From NCBI RefSeq assembly GCF_002968015.1, contig NZ_PUIP01000019.1:1-64000 (forward strand): 64,000 bases of DNA, read 5' to 3'. Source of the DNA: Massilia phosphatilytica (lineage in GTDB: Bacteria > Pseudomonadota > Gammaproteobacteria > Burkholderiales > Burkholderiaceae_D). The notes below the pieces were generated by a model. The model saw only the letters and a list, made by a program, of their open reading frames with translations, searched no databases and was not told the origin of the DNA. Positions 23,264 through 31,437 of the stretch are shown here, in pieces. The position numbers and the translations under genes are program-made. Numbering within the stretch: the stretch's first letter is position 1; each line of letters starts with the position of its first letter.

Positions 23264-24547
23264 CTAATGGGTTTTGCGGAAGTCCTTCGAATGCAAGCCA
23301 TGTTTCCTCAGCAGGATCTGCAGGTGCGAGCGGTTCATGTCCCAGCGCCGCGCCAGTTCCGCCACGGTGCCGCCGACTTCTTCCAGTCCCCGCTCCAGGC
23401 AATGGCGTTCCGCTTCGTCGCTGGCCGCGCGCTTGGCTTCGGCGAGCGAGATATTCGCCATGCCGTCCGCAGCCGGTGTCGGGGCGGTCGCGGACGGCGC
23501 GGGCCGGATATCCTCGGGCAAATGGGACAGGTCAGCCGTGTCTCCAGCCAGGCAGGCGATGCGGTACATGATGTTGCGCAGCTCGCGGATATTGCCGGGA
23601 TACGCGTAGCGCAGCAGGAAGTCGCGCAGGCGCGCCGTCAACGCCACCGGCCGCCGCTTCAGCGCTTCCGCCGCCTCGTCGCCATAGTAGGCGAGCAGCA
23701 ACGGGATCTCGTCCTTGCGTTCGCGCAGTGGGGGCAGGGTCACGTGGATGACGCTGAGCCGGTAGTACAGGTCTTCGCGAAACGTGCCCTGTTCGATCAG
23801 CTTGCGCAGGTTCTTGTTGGTCGCCGCGACGATGCGCGCGTCGACGACAATGGTTTCGTCCGATCCTACGCGCTGGATCTCGTGCGACTGCAGCACGCGC
23901 AACAGTTTCACCTGGCCGGGCAGCGGAAGTTCTCCGATCTCGTCGAGGAAGATGGTGCCCTTGTGCGCGCTCTCGAACTTGCCCTTGCGGTCGTTGGCCG
24001 CACCGGTGAACGCGCCCTTCTTGTGACCGAACAGTTCCGATTCGAGCAGGCTGTCGGGAATGGCGCCGCAGTTGACGGAGACGTACGGCTTGTCGGCGCG
24101 CGCGCCGTTGGCGTGGATCACCTTCGCCATCAGCTCCTTGCCGGTGCCGCTTTCGCCGTCGACCAGTACGGGCAGGTCGGTGGGCGCGGCCTTCTCGGCG
24201 ATCTCCAGCGCATCGAGCAGTTTCGGGTTGTCGCCGAACGTGCCTTCGAACACGAAACTGCGCGCCAGCAGCGCGCGCCGGCGTTCGCCTGTCGGCGGCT
24301 CGGGCACGGGTTCCTCGCCCATGCGGCGCTCGATGTCGCCGCTCACCGCCTGCACGAAGCGCTCCTTGTGCGACAGTTGCATGACCTCGTCGCGCAGCAC
24401 GTTCGCCTGGCGCAGCAGCTTGTCGACGTCGGGCCGTTCAAGCCGCGTCGCCCAGCGCAGGGTCGAACGCATGATCTCGATCTTTTCCAGCAAGGCCGCA
24501 TACGACATCGCGGACCCGCGCTCGCCGCCCGGATTGAATAGTTTCAT
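23264..24547 (-). CDS. Sigma-54-dependent activator without receiver domain
   Basis: A 427-aa bacterial enhancer-binding protein. About 105 N-terminal helical residues of unknown type replace the usual receiver or GAF domain. The AAA+ domain (about 105-335) has Walker A GESGTGKE, the sigma-54 contact loop GAFTGA, Walker B TIFLDEIG and the R-finger region FREDLYYRLS. A Fis-type HTH lies at the C-terminus (RRWDMNRSHLQILLRKHGL). Its start overlaps the stop of the ABC transporter gene by 4 bases, so it is the last gene of the ppiC-ABC-activator operon. It is the obvious candidate to act at the two sigma-54 promoters of the peptide cluster. Confidence 0.94.
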   Translation of the reverse strand: MKLFNPGGERGSAMSYAALLEKIEIMRSTLRWATRLERPDVDKLLRQANVLRDEVMQLSHKERFVQAVSGDIERRMGEEPVPEPPTGERRRALLARSFVFEGTFGDNPKLLDALEIAEKAAPTDLPVLVDGESGTGKELMAKVIHANGARADKPYVSVNCGAIPDSLLESELFGHKKGAFTGAANDRKGKFESAHKGTIFLDEIGELPLPGQVKLLRVLQSHEIQRVGSDETIVVDARIVAATNKNLRKLIEQGTFREDLYYRLSVIHVTLPPLRERKDEIPLLLAYYGDEAAEALKRRPVALTARLRDFLLRYAYPGNIRELRNIMYRIACLAGDTADLSHLPEDIRPAPSATAPTPAADGMANISLAEAKRAASDEAERHCLERGLEEVGGTVAELARRWDMNRSHLQILLRKHGLHSKDFRKTH

Positions 24548-27500
24548 GAGATCCCCGCACCCAGCTGTTTCTGGACCAGCTCGTAGTACATGCCGCGTCG
24601 CGCCAGCAAGTCGTCGTGACGTCCCTGTTCGGCGATCTTTCCTTCGTATAGCACGACGATCTTGTCAGCCCGCATGATCGTGCTGAGGCGGTGCGCGATG
24701 ATGACCGCCGTACGTCCCGCCAGGATCGTCTCCATGTTGGCCATGATGTTGCTCTCGGACTGCGTATCGAGCGCGGAAGTCGCCTCGTCGAATACGAGCA
24801 GGCGCGGATCGTGGTACAGGGCGCGCGCGATGCACAAGCGCTGGACCTGGCCGCCGGACAGGCCGACGCCACGCTCGCCCACCACCTGCTCGTAGCCGAG
24901 CGGCAGCTTGCTGATGAAGGCGTGCGCATCGGCCATCTTCGCCACTTCTTCCACGCGGCGACGATCCGGACTGTCGTCACCGCTGGCGATGTTTTCCGCG
25001 ATCGTGCCGGAAAACAGCAGATTACTCTGCATGACATAGCCGACCTGGGCACGGAAATAACCGCGGTCGATGGTGCTCATGTCGTAACCGTCGACGAAAA
25101 TCTTGCCCTCACTCGGCGGGTAAAAACCCACCAACAACTTTGCCAGCGTCGTCTTTCCCGAGCCGCTGCGGCCGACGATCGCCACGAGCTGGCCGGGCTT
25201 GATATCGATGTCGATGTCTTCGAGCACATACGGCGTGTCGTCGCCGCCATAGCGGAAATACAGGCGTTCGAGCCTGACCTCGCCCTGCAGGTCGGGCAGC
25301 ACGACGCGCGAGGCGACATCGGCAGGTTTCTGTTCCGGCTCGATGTCGAGCACGTCGCCGAGACGTTCCATCGCGACGGAGGCGTCGCCCATGCGGCTCC
25401 ACAGGCCGACCAGCCCCATCAGCGGCCCCAGTACACTGCCCATCAGGGCGTTGAACGCCATCAGCTGGCCGATGGTCAGCTCGCGCGCCAGGACGAGGCT
25501 GGCACCGGCCCACAGGATCACGATCGTCGTGGCCGAGTTGAGGATCTGGCTCGCGAGACCGACGAGGATGCTGAACGACTGTGAGCGGTATTGGGTCTCG
25601 AGCGCCTTGACGTATTTCTTTTCCCATTTCAGGCGCACGGGGCGCTCGCTGCCCATGCCCTTGATGGTCTCGATGCCGCCCAGCGCTTCCATCAGGAACG
25701 ATTGCGCGTCGGTCGAGGCCGCGAACACCTCGCGTGCGTACTCCTTGATGCGCGGCGTCGCCAGCACGGTCAGCGCGACGATCGGGATCACGAAGCCGAT
25801 CAGCAGCATCGTCAGCTTGACGTTGTAGAAGAACAAGATCGTGAAGTAGATGAACACCATCAGCAGGTTCAGCAGCGTCGTCACCGTCGATTCGGTGAGG
25901 AAGGCGCGAATCGTCTGGTTTTCCGAAAAGCGCGCGAGGATGTCACCTGTCTTGCGCTTGGCAAAGAAGGAATACGGCAGCGACATCGTGTGCTTGAAAA
26001 ACTGCGCCATCATCGAAAAGTCGAGATTGCGCACCATGTAGTTCGACAGATAGGCGCGCAAGGTCGACATGACCTGCGAGAACGCGGTGGAGATGACGAG
26101 TCCCAGGATCAGGAGGTGCAGCAGGCCCAGGTTCTGGTGCACGAGCACGCCGTCGAGGATATTCTGGATGATCAGCGGCGGCACGATGCCCAGCATCTGG
26201 ATCACGAACGTGGCGAGGAACAGGTGCAGCAGGATCTTCCTGTAGGGCCGCAGGTAGCCGACGAAGCGCAGCCACGGCGACCGGCCCGCCGTCAGTTGCA
26301 CGAGCTGTTCGCCCGGCGTGAACACCAGGCAGGTGCCGCTCCAGCCCCGTTCGAACTCTTCCACGCTCATCTTCTTGAAGCCGACGGCCGGGTCGGCGAC
26401 CCATACGTGGTGGGGCGACACGCCATACACGATCACGTAGTGGTAACCCTCCCAGTGCACGATGAACGGCAGTTCAAAGCCTTGCAGGGCGTCGTAGGTG
26501 CATTGCACGCCACGCGCGCCGAACCCGAGCGCCTCGCCCGCGCGCGCGAGGCTGTCCAGCGTCGCGCCCTGCGCGGTGACGTTGGCCAGTTCACGCAACT
26601 TCCCGAGCGTCATGTTGATGCCGTAATGGCGGCACAACATCGCCAGGCACGCGGCGCCGCAATCCATTTCCTCGGCCTGCTCGACCCAGGCGAAACGCTT
26701 GATGACCTTTTCGCCGGCCGCCGGTTGCGACGCCAGGTCGAGCACGACCGGCCGCTTGCGCCGCTCCGCCAGCTTTTTCTGGCGATGCAGTTCGCGTTCG
26801 AGGAAGCGTACGCGCTCCTCGACCACGTCGCGGAACCTGGCGTTGCGCTCGAGGATGAAATGGGCCGATTTTTCCGGGATGACGAGCACGGTCGCCTCCG
26901 TCGCGGCCACGACCGTGGCGGGCTGCTCCTGGCGCATCAGGCAGGCGCGCTCGCCGAAGATCTCGCCGGGCCCGAGCGTGGCCAGCACGTATTCGTCGGT
27001 GCTGTCGTTGACGACGATCCGCACTTCGCCCTGGCGCACGACGTACAGCCGGCGGTCGTCGCGCGCGCCCTGCTTGAGAATCTCCTTGCCGCTGCCGATG
27101 CGCTTGACGCCGACGCTGCGCACGAAATCGTCCAGCTCCGGCTTGCTGACCTTGCCGCGCAGGTCGAACAGCCGCGCGACGAGTCCGCCGGCCGAGCTGA
27201 CCGCGACGTAGTTATTGATGAAGTCGAGGGCGGCCGGATTACGGCCGACGACAGGCTCGATCGCGGTGCGCGGGATGAACCATAATTCCGTCTTCAGCGC
27301 GGCGCGTGCGGACAGTTCGTGCCGGTAGCTGCGCAGCATGGCGAGCTCGGCGAACACCTCGCCCGACTTGCGCACGCCCATGCTGATTTCCTTGCCGTTT
27401 TCGTCGCTGAACACACGCACGGAGCCGGTGCGGATGATGTACAGGCCATCCGCCGCGTCGCCGGTCTTGCAGATCGTGTCGCCGAACGCATAGGCGCGGG

Positions 27501-27612
27501 TGTCGATCGACGTGGCCAGCTGTTCCAGTTCTTCCGCCGTGAAGACGGACAGGATTTCGACGGTCGCCAGGAATTCCGCGGGAGATTGCTGTTGTTGCGC
27601 CAATGAGTCCAT
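24544..27612 (-). CDS. C39 peptidase-containing ABC exporter with two cNMP-binding domains
   Basis: A 1022-aa inner-membrane bacteriocin-type exporter. Two cyclic-nucleotide-binding folds (about 20-130 and 155-265) precede a peptidase C39 domain (about 305-430) with Cys318 (DCGAAC), His391 (YHYVIVYG) and Asp407 (VADPAVG). A six-helix transmembrane domain follows (about 450-740), then an ATPase with Walker A GRSGSGKTTL, signature LSGGQ, Walker B LLVFDEATSALD and the H-loop IAHRLST. C39 domains cut leaders after Gly-Gly during export, and the ten peptides 2-8 kb away carry exactly such leaders. The extra cNMP domains suggest export or processing is gated by a nucleotide. Confidence 0.95.
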   Translation of the reverse strand: MDSLAQQQQSPAEFLATVEILSVFTAEELEQLATSIDTRAYAFGDTICKTGDAADGLYIIRTGSVRVFSDENGKEISMGVRKSGEVFAELAMLRSYRHELSARAALKTELWFIPRTAIEPVVGRNPAALDFINNYVAVSSAGGLVARLFDLRGKVSKPELDDFVRSVGVKRIGSGKEILKQGARDDRRLYVVRQGEVRIVVNDSTDEYVLATLGPGEIFGERACLMRQEQPATVVAATEATVLVIPEKSAHFILERNARFRDVVEERVRFLERELHRQKKLAERRKRPVVLDLASQPAAGEKVIKRFAWVEQAEEMDCGAACLAMLCRHYGINMTLGKLRELANVTAQGATLDSLARAGEALGFGARGVQCTYDALQGFELPFIVHWEGYHYVIVYGVSPHHVWVADPAVGFKKMSVEEFERGWSGTCLVFTPGEQLVQLTAGRSPWLRFVGYLRPYRKILLHLFLATFVIQMLGIVPPLIIQNILDGVLVHQNLGLLHLLILGLVISTAFSQVMSTLRAYLSNYMVRNLDFSMMAQFFKHTMSLPYSFFAKRKTGDILARFSENQTIRAFLTESTVTTLLNLLMVFIYFTILFFYNVKLTMLLIGFVIPIVALTVLATPRIKEYAREVFAASTDAQSFLMEALGGIETIKGMGSERPVRLKWEKKYVKALETQYRSQSFSILVGLASQILNSATTIVILWAGASLVLARELTIGQLMAFNALMGSVLGPLMGLVGLWSRMGDASVAMERLGDVLDIEPEQKPADVASRVVLPDLQGEVRLERLYFRYGGDDTPYVLEDIDIDIKPGQLVAIVGRSGSGKTTLAKLLVGFYPPSEGKIFVDGYDMSTIDRGYFRAQVGYVMQSNLLFSGTIAENIASGDDSPDRRRVEEVAKMADAHAFISKLPLGYEQVVGERGVGLSGGQVQRLCIARALYHDPRLLVFDEATSALDTQSESNIMANMETILAGRTAVIIAHRLSTIMRADKIVVLYEGKIAEQGRHDDLLARRGMYYELVQKQLGAGIS

Positions 27613-27658
27613 GTCGGTGCCCCGCGAACCCGTCCTTCACGTCGCGGCCACCGCCGGC

Positions 27659-28420
27659 TCAACGCGCGGGACAGGCTTCGATGATGTGCTCCTGCGCCCG
27701 TGCCGCCAGCCATTCCTCGCGCAGCAGGCGGCGGACTTCCACAGCCGTCTCCTCGTCCAGGGTCGCGGCATTCCGGGCGTTGACCGCGTAGATTTCGAAC
27801 AGGGTCCGGTCGGCCGAAGGAAACGGCCCCAGCAAGTCGCCGGCCGCCGCGTTGAACACGCGTGCCTCGATGTCGGGTTTCAGGGAGCCACGCAGCACCT
27901 TGCCGATCACCCCGCCGTTCTCGCGCGCGTCGCCGACCGAATGCTCGCTCACCATCTCCGCGAAGCTGTCCGGGTCGTCGGCCAGCGCCGACATCATTTC
28001 CTTGGCCTTGCCTTCGGAATCCAGCACGATATGGCTGATTTCGACACTGTCGAATCTGGGGGAATTCAGTTTGAAATACTGCTCGACGGCCTGCGGGCTG
28101 CAGACCTGCGTCATCATCGTTTCCTGGATCAGGCCCTCGACGATGAAATCTTCGAACTCGTCCAGGCTGACGCCCATGATGTCGAGATAGTGATTCATGT
28201 CGGCCGCACGGTGCAGGCCCTGGATGCGGCGGAACTGGTCGGCACGTTCCTGAATCGCTTCGGGCGCAGGCTGCACGCCCTGCTTGCGTGCGGCCAGCAC
28301 GGTCAACTTGTCACGCACCATCTGCTCGACGAGCCCTTCGAACTGCCCGGTCAGCTTGAGTGTCCGGATGAAGTCATCCGTGTCGATGACGACATCGTCG
28401 ATGCGCACAATCCCGCTCAT
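27659..28420 (-). CDS. PpiC/SurA-like peptidyl-prolyl isomerase (cytoplasmic)
   Basis: A 253-aa parvulin-type protein. A SurA-like helical N-terminal half is followed by a rotamase-like segment (ISHIVLDSEGKAKEMMSAL, DPDSFAEMVSEHS, ENGGVIGKVLRGSL, GPFPSADRTLFEIYAV). No signal peptide is present with the ATG at 28420, chosen for the AGGGAG upstream, so it probably works in the cytoplasm. It lies 46 bases upstream of the C39 transporter gene as the first gene of that operon. A plausible role is holding the precursors export-competent; this is inferred from context. Confidence 0.85.
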   Translation of the reverse strand: MSGIVRIDDVVIDTDDFIRTLKLTGQFEGLVEQMVRDKLTVLAARKQGVQPAPEAIQERADQFRRIQGLHRAADMNHYLDIMGVSLDEFEDFIVEGLIQETMMTQVCSPQAVEQYFKLNSPRFDSVEISHIVLDSEGKAKEMMSALADDPDSFAEMVSEHSVGDARENGGVIGKVLRGSLKPDIEARVFNAAAGDLLGPFPSADRTLFEIYAVNARNAATLDEETAVEVRRLLREEWLAARAQEHIIEACPAR

Positions 28421-28494
28421 GGTCGCTCCCTGGACATCCCGCATGTCGCACACACGGCCGCGATGCCACGCCGATCGCCGCCCTCGTCCTATCC

Positions 28495-28522
28495 GTTGTA
28501 GCAGGCCGGCCGGCAAAGTCAA
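28495..28522 (-). promoter_or_regulatory. Candidate sigma-70 promoter of the ppiC-ABC-activator operon
   Basis: On the minus strand, TTGACT (28522-28517) and TACAAC (28500-28495) are separated by 16 bases, about 75 bases before the ATG. It is a reasonable housekeeping promoter match, implying that the exporter and activator are not themselves sigma-54 dependent. Confidence 0.5.
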
Positions 28523-28592
28523 TGTCCGCGCACGCCTGCCGCGGCACGCACATCGTCATTTCCCCGGGCGCAAATACGGTATCATCTGCGCC

Positions 28593-28931
28593 ATGCGCCG
28601 CCTCGTCCTTGTCATCTTGCTGCTGGTCTACCCATTCCAGGTCGCCCTGGCCGTGGCAGACAAGTGCTGCGCGATGACACCGGCCGGCGTGAGCCACCAC
28701 AGCGTCGCCACGGATGCCGGGCCGGTGTTCGTGGCCGACGATGACGCCGCGGCCGTGGCCGATCCGCATTGCGCGGCCTGCACGTTGGCACACACCGCCT
28801 GCCTGCCCGCCGTCTTCGTCGTCATACCGGCCGAGCGCCGGCACGCATCCAGCATCGCCTTCTTCCCGCCTTACCTCAAAGCGCCTCCCGCAAGCCGTCC
28901 CGAACGGCCGCAATGGCCTGCCGCCGCCTGA
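28593..28931 (+). CDS. Small Cys/His-rich exported protein linked to czcCBA
   Basis: A 112-aa protein with a signal peptide (MRRLVLVILLLVYPFQVALA), then clusters of potential metal ligands: DKCCAM, SHHSV and DPHCAACTLAHTACL. Similar small proteins precede cobalt-zinc-cadmium efflux operons and are thought to be periplasmic metal-responsive factors; that is family knowledge and the exact role is unknown. It ends 66 bases before czcC on the same strand. ATG at 28593 is chosen because the signal peptide begins there. Confidence 0.78.
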   Translation: MRRLVLVILLLVYPFQVALAVADKCCAMTPAGVSHHSVATDAGPVFVADDDAAAVADPHCAACTLAHTACLPAVFVVIPAERRHASSIAFFPPYLKAPPASRPERPQWPAAA

Positions 28932-28997
28932 CCCGCGCGCGGCGTTGACCCCTCACAAATCCCCGCGCGCCTGAATCGACCATTTTCAGGAGCACGC

Positions 28998-30230
28998 ATG
29001 AACACATCCAGACAAAGACTGGCGGTGCTCGTCCTCGCATCCGCATTGGCATGGCGCTGCGGCGCCGAGCCCCTGCGCGTCGCGGCGGACACCGCCCCTA
29101 TCGACTTATCCACAGCGATCCGGCTCGCCCTCGACCAGCCCGCCGCGCGCGCGGCCGCGCACGAGGTGGCGGCCAGCGATGCACTGGTCGGCCAGGCCGG
29201 CCGCCTGCCGAATCCCGAGCTGTCTTACCTGCGCGAAGGCCAGCAGGCGGGCACGCGCACGACCACCGTGCAGATCAACCAGCCGATCGAGCTTGGCGGC
29301 AAACGCCAGGCCCGCGTCGCGCTCGCCCGGGGCGCGGCCGACGTGGCGCGCGCCGACCGGCTGGCGCAGCGTCAGGCCCTCCGGGCCGACGTCATCGCCG
29401 CCTACCACGACGTCCTGATCGCCGGACACCGGCTGGCCCTCGCCCAGGCATTGACGGACCTCGCGCGCAGGACCGTCGACGCGGCCGGCAAGCGTGTCGC
29501 GGCCGGCAAAATCTCGCCGATCGACGAGACGCGGGCCCGCCTCGCCGCCGTCGACGCAGCGACCGCGCTGACCCAGACGACGGGCGCGCTGGCCATCGCC
29601 CGCACGAAGCTGGCCGCGCTGGTCGGACGCCCTGGTGAAAGCCTCGTGCTGGAAGACGACAGCGACCGGCTGCCGGACGCCTCGCCTGTCGCCACCTTGC
29701 TGGCCCGTGAATCCGGCGCGGTGCGCCGCGCACGCGGGCAGCTCGCGGCGCGGCAGGCCCAGGCGGACGTCGAGCGGGCGGCGCGCGTGCCGGACGTCAC
29801 CCTGTCCGTGGGCACGCAACGGGATGACCAGGTCGGCCGGCGCCAGGCCGTCGTCGGCCTGTCCGTGCCGCTTCCCGTGTTCAACCGCAACGAAGACGCC
29901 CTGCGCGCGGCCTTGCGCCGCCTTGACGCGGCGGCCGACGAACTGGCCGCCGCGCAGGTCGGGACGGCGGCGGCGCTGACGGCTGCCCATACGCGCTACG
30001 CGGCGGCGCAACAAGAAGTCCGGTTGCTGCGTGACGACGTGGTGCCGGGCGCGACATCCGCGTACGAGCAGACACTCAAAGGGTTCGAGTATGGGAAGTT
30101 TTCCTTCCTGGACGTACTCGATGCGCAGCGCACGTGGTTCCAGGCGCAGACGCGCCAGTGGGACAGCCTGGAGGCCGCCTGGCGCGCCTGGGCCGACATC
30201 GAACGCCTCGCCGCCACTGATCAAGACTGA
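28998..30230 (+). CDS. czcC: CzcC-like outer-membrane factor
   Basis: A 410-aa TolC-family protein with an N-terminal signal peptide and two OEP repeats. The sequence INQPIELGGKRQAR is characteristic of the CzcC/CusC-type subgroup, and FEYGKFSFLDVLDAQR marks the second repeat. It forms the outer-membrane channel of a metal efflux complex. AGGAG precedes the start, and czcB follows after 9 bases. Confidence 0.92.
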   Translation: MNTSRQRLAVLVLASALAWRCGAEPLRVAADTAPIDLSTAIRLALDQPAARAAAHEVAASDALVGQAGRLPNPELSYLREGQQAGTRTTTVQINQPIELGGKRQARVALARGAADVARADRLAQRQALRADVIAAYHDVLIAGHRLALAQALTDLARRTVDAAGKRVAAGKISPIDETRARLAAVDAATALTQTTGALAIARTKLAALVGRPGESLVLEDDSDRLPDASPVATLLARESGAVRRARGQLAARQAQADVERAARVPDVTLSVGTQRDDQVGRRQAVVGLSVPLPVFNRNEDALRAALRRLDAAADELAAAQVGTAAALTAAHTRYAAAQQEVRLLRDDVVPGATSAYEQTLKGFEYGKFSFLDVLDAQRTWFQAQTRQWDSLEAAWRAWADIERLAATDQD

Positions 30231-30239
30231 AAGACCAAC

Positions 30240-31427
30240 ATGACCAAGAAACAGACCCTGGCGATCGCGCTGATGTGCGCGCTCGCCCTCCTCCTTGCCA
30301 GCCTGATGCTGTTTACGCGTCAGGACACCGCTCCCACCAAAGACGCGCACGGCCACGACGACCGCGGCGCGGAAGCAGGCGCCGCAGCGGAAGATGCCGG
30401 CGAGCGCGGCATCGCGATGACGGACGCGCAGATCAAGGCCAACGGCATCGCCCTCGACACGGCCGGCCCGGCCACGTTGCGGCAACGGCTGCACCTGCCC
30501 GCCCAGGTCAAAGTCGACGCGGAACGCACCGTCGCGCTGGCCGCGCCCGCGCAGGGCATCGTGCAAGCCGTGCTCGTGTCGCCGGGCGCCCTCGTGCGCA
30601 AGGGGCAGGCACTCGTGACGATCCAGAGCCCGGCCGTCGCGCAGTGGCGTGCCGAGGCCGCCAGTGCGCACCAGCGCCTGCAGCTCGCCCGCACGACGTA
30701 CCAGCGTGAAAAGACGCTGTGGGACGAACGCATCTCGGCGCGCCAGGACCTTGAAGCCGCCGCGACGGCCATGAGCGAAGCGGAGATCGCCGCGCAGGCA
30801 GCACAGCAGCGCCTGGCCGCACTCGGCATCGCCGCGGGCACCGTGTCGGGCAGCGTGACCGTGCATGCGCCGATCGCCGGTGTCGTCGTCGACAGGCCGG
30901 CCGTCGCGGGCCAGGCCGTCGACGAGACGAAACCGCTGTTGACCATCGCCGACCTGTCGCACGTGTGGATCGAAGCGGCCGTGCCTGCCGACAGCCTGGG
31001 CCAGGTCGGCAACGGCATGGCAGCGAAGATCAGTGTCGGCACGCAGCCGGACGAGATCGACGGCACCGTCGCGTTCGTCGGCCCTGTCCTCGGCGAGACG
31101 ACGCGCATGGCGACGGCACGCATTGTCCTGCCGAACCGGGATGCGCGCCTGCGGCCCGGGATGCTGGCCAGCGTCGACCTGATGGGACCGCAGGCACAGG
31201 TCCCCGTGACGGTGGCCGGCGACGCCGTCCAGACGATCCATGAGCACAGCGTCGTGTTCGTCCGTACGAAGGCCGGATTCGCGGTGCGCGACGTCGTGCC
31301 GGGACGTTCGGACGGCAAGCGGACGGAGATCGTGCGCGGCCTGGCCGCCGGGGACGTCGTCGCGGCCGGTGGCAGCTTCCTGCTGAAGGCCGACCTCGGC
31401 AAGAGCGAAGCCGAACACGACGACTGA
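30240..31427 (+). CDS. czcB: CzcB-like RND periplasmic adaptor
   Basis: A 395-aa membrane-fusion protein. One N-terminal membrane anchor is followed by a short His/Asp-rich stretch (DAHGHDDRG) that could bind metal. The lipoyl halves (ALAAPAQGIVQAVLVSPG and VTVHAPIAGVVVDRP) flank an alpha-hairpin, with beta-barrel and membrane-proximal domains after it. It connects CzcA to CzcC. It lies 10 bases before czcA. Confidence 0.93.
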   Translation: MTKKQTLAIALMCALALLLASLMLFTRQDTAPTKDAHGHDDRGAEAGAAAEDAGERGIAMTDAQIKANGIALDTAGPATLRQRLHLPAQVKVDAERTVALAAPAQGIVQAVLVSPGALVRKGQALVTIQSPAVAQWRAEAASAHQRLQLARTTYQREKTLWDERISARQDLEAAATAMSEAEIAAQAAQQRLAALGIAAGTVSGSVTVHAPIAGVVVDRPAVAGQAVDETKPLLTIADLSHVWIEAAVPADSLGQVGNGMAAKISVGTQPDEIDGTVAFVGPVLGETTRMATARIVLPNRDARLRPGMLASVDLMGPQAQVPVTVAGDAVQTIHEHSVVFVRTKAGFAVRDVVPGRSDGKRTEIVRGLAAGDVVAAGGSFLLKADLGKSEAEHDD

Positions 31428-31437
31428 CGAGGCGACC

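Noticed and set aside
9601..24547. Reading the kinase, FHA and PP2C genes as the regulatory part of the T6SS at 35-47 kb
   Set aside because: They are interleaved and coupled with hlyD, the channel and the peptide genes, and 7 kb with czcCBA lies between them and the T6SS. It is kept only as an alternative.
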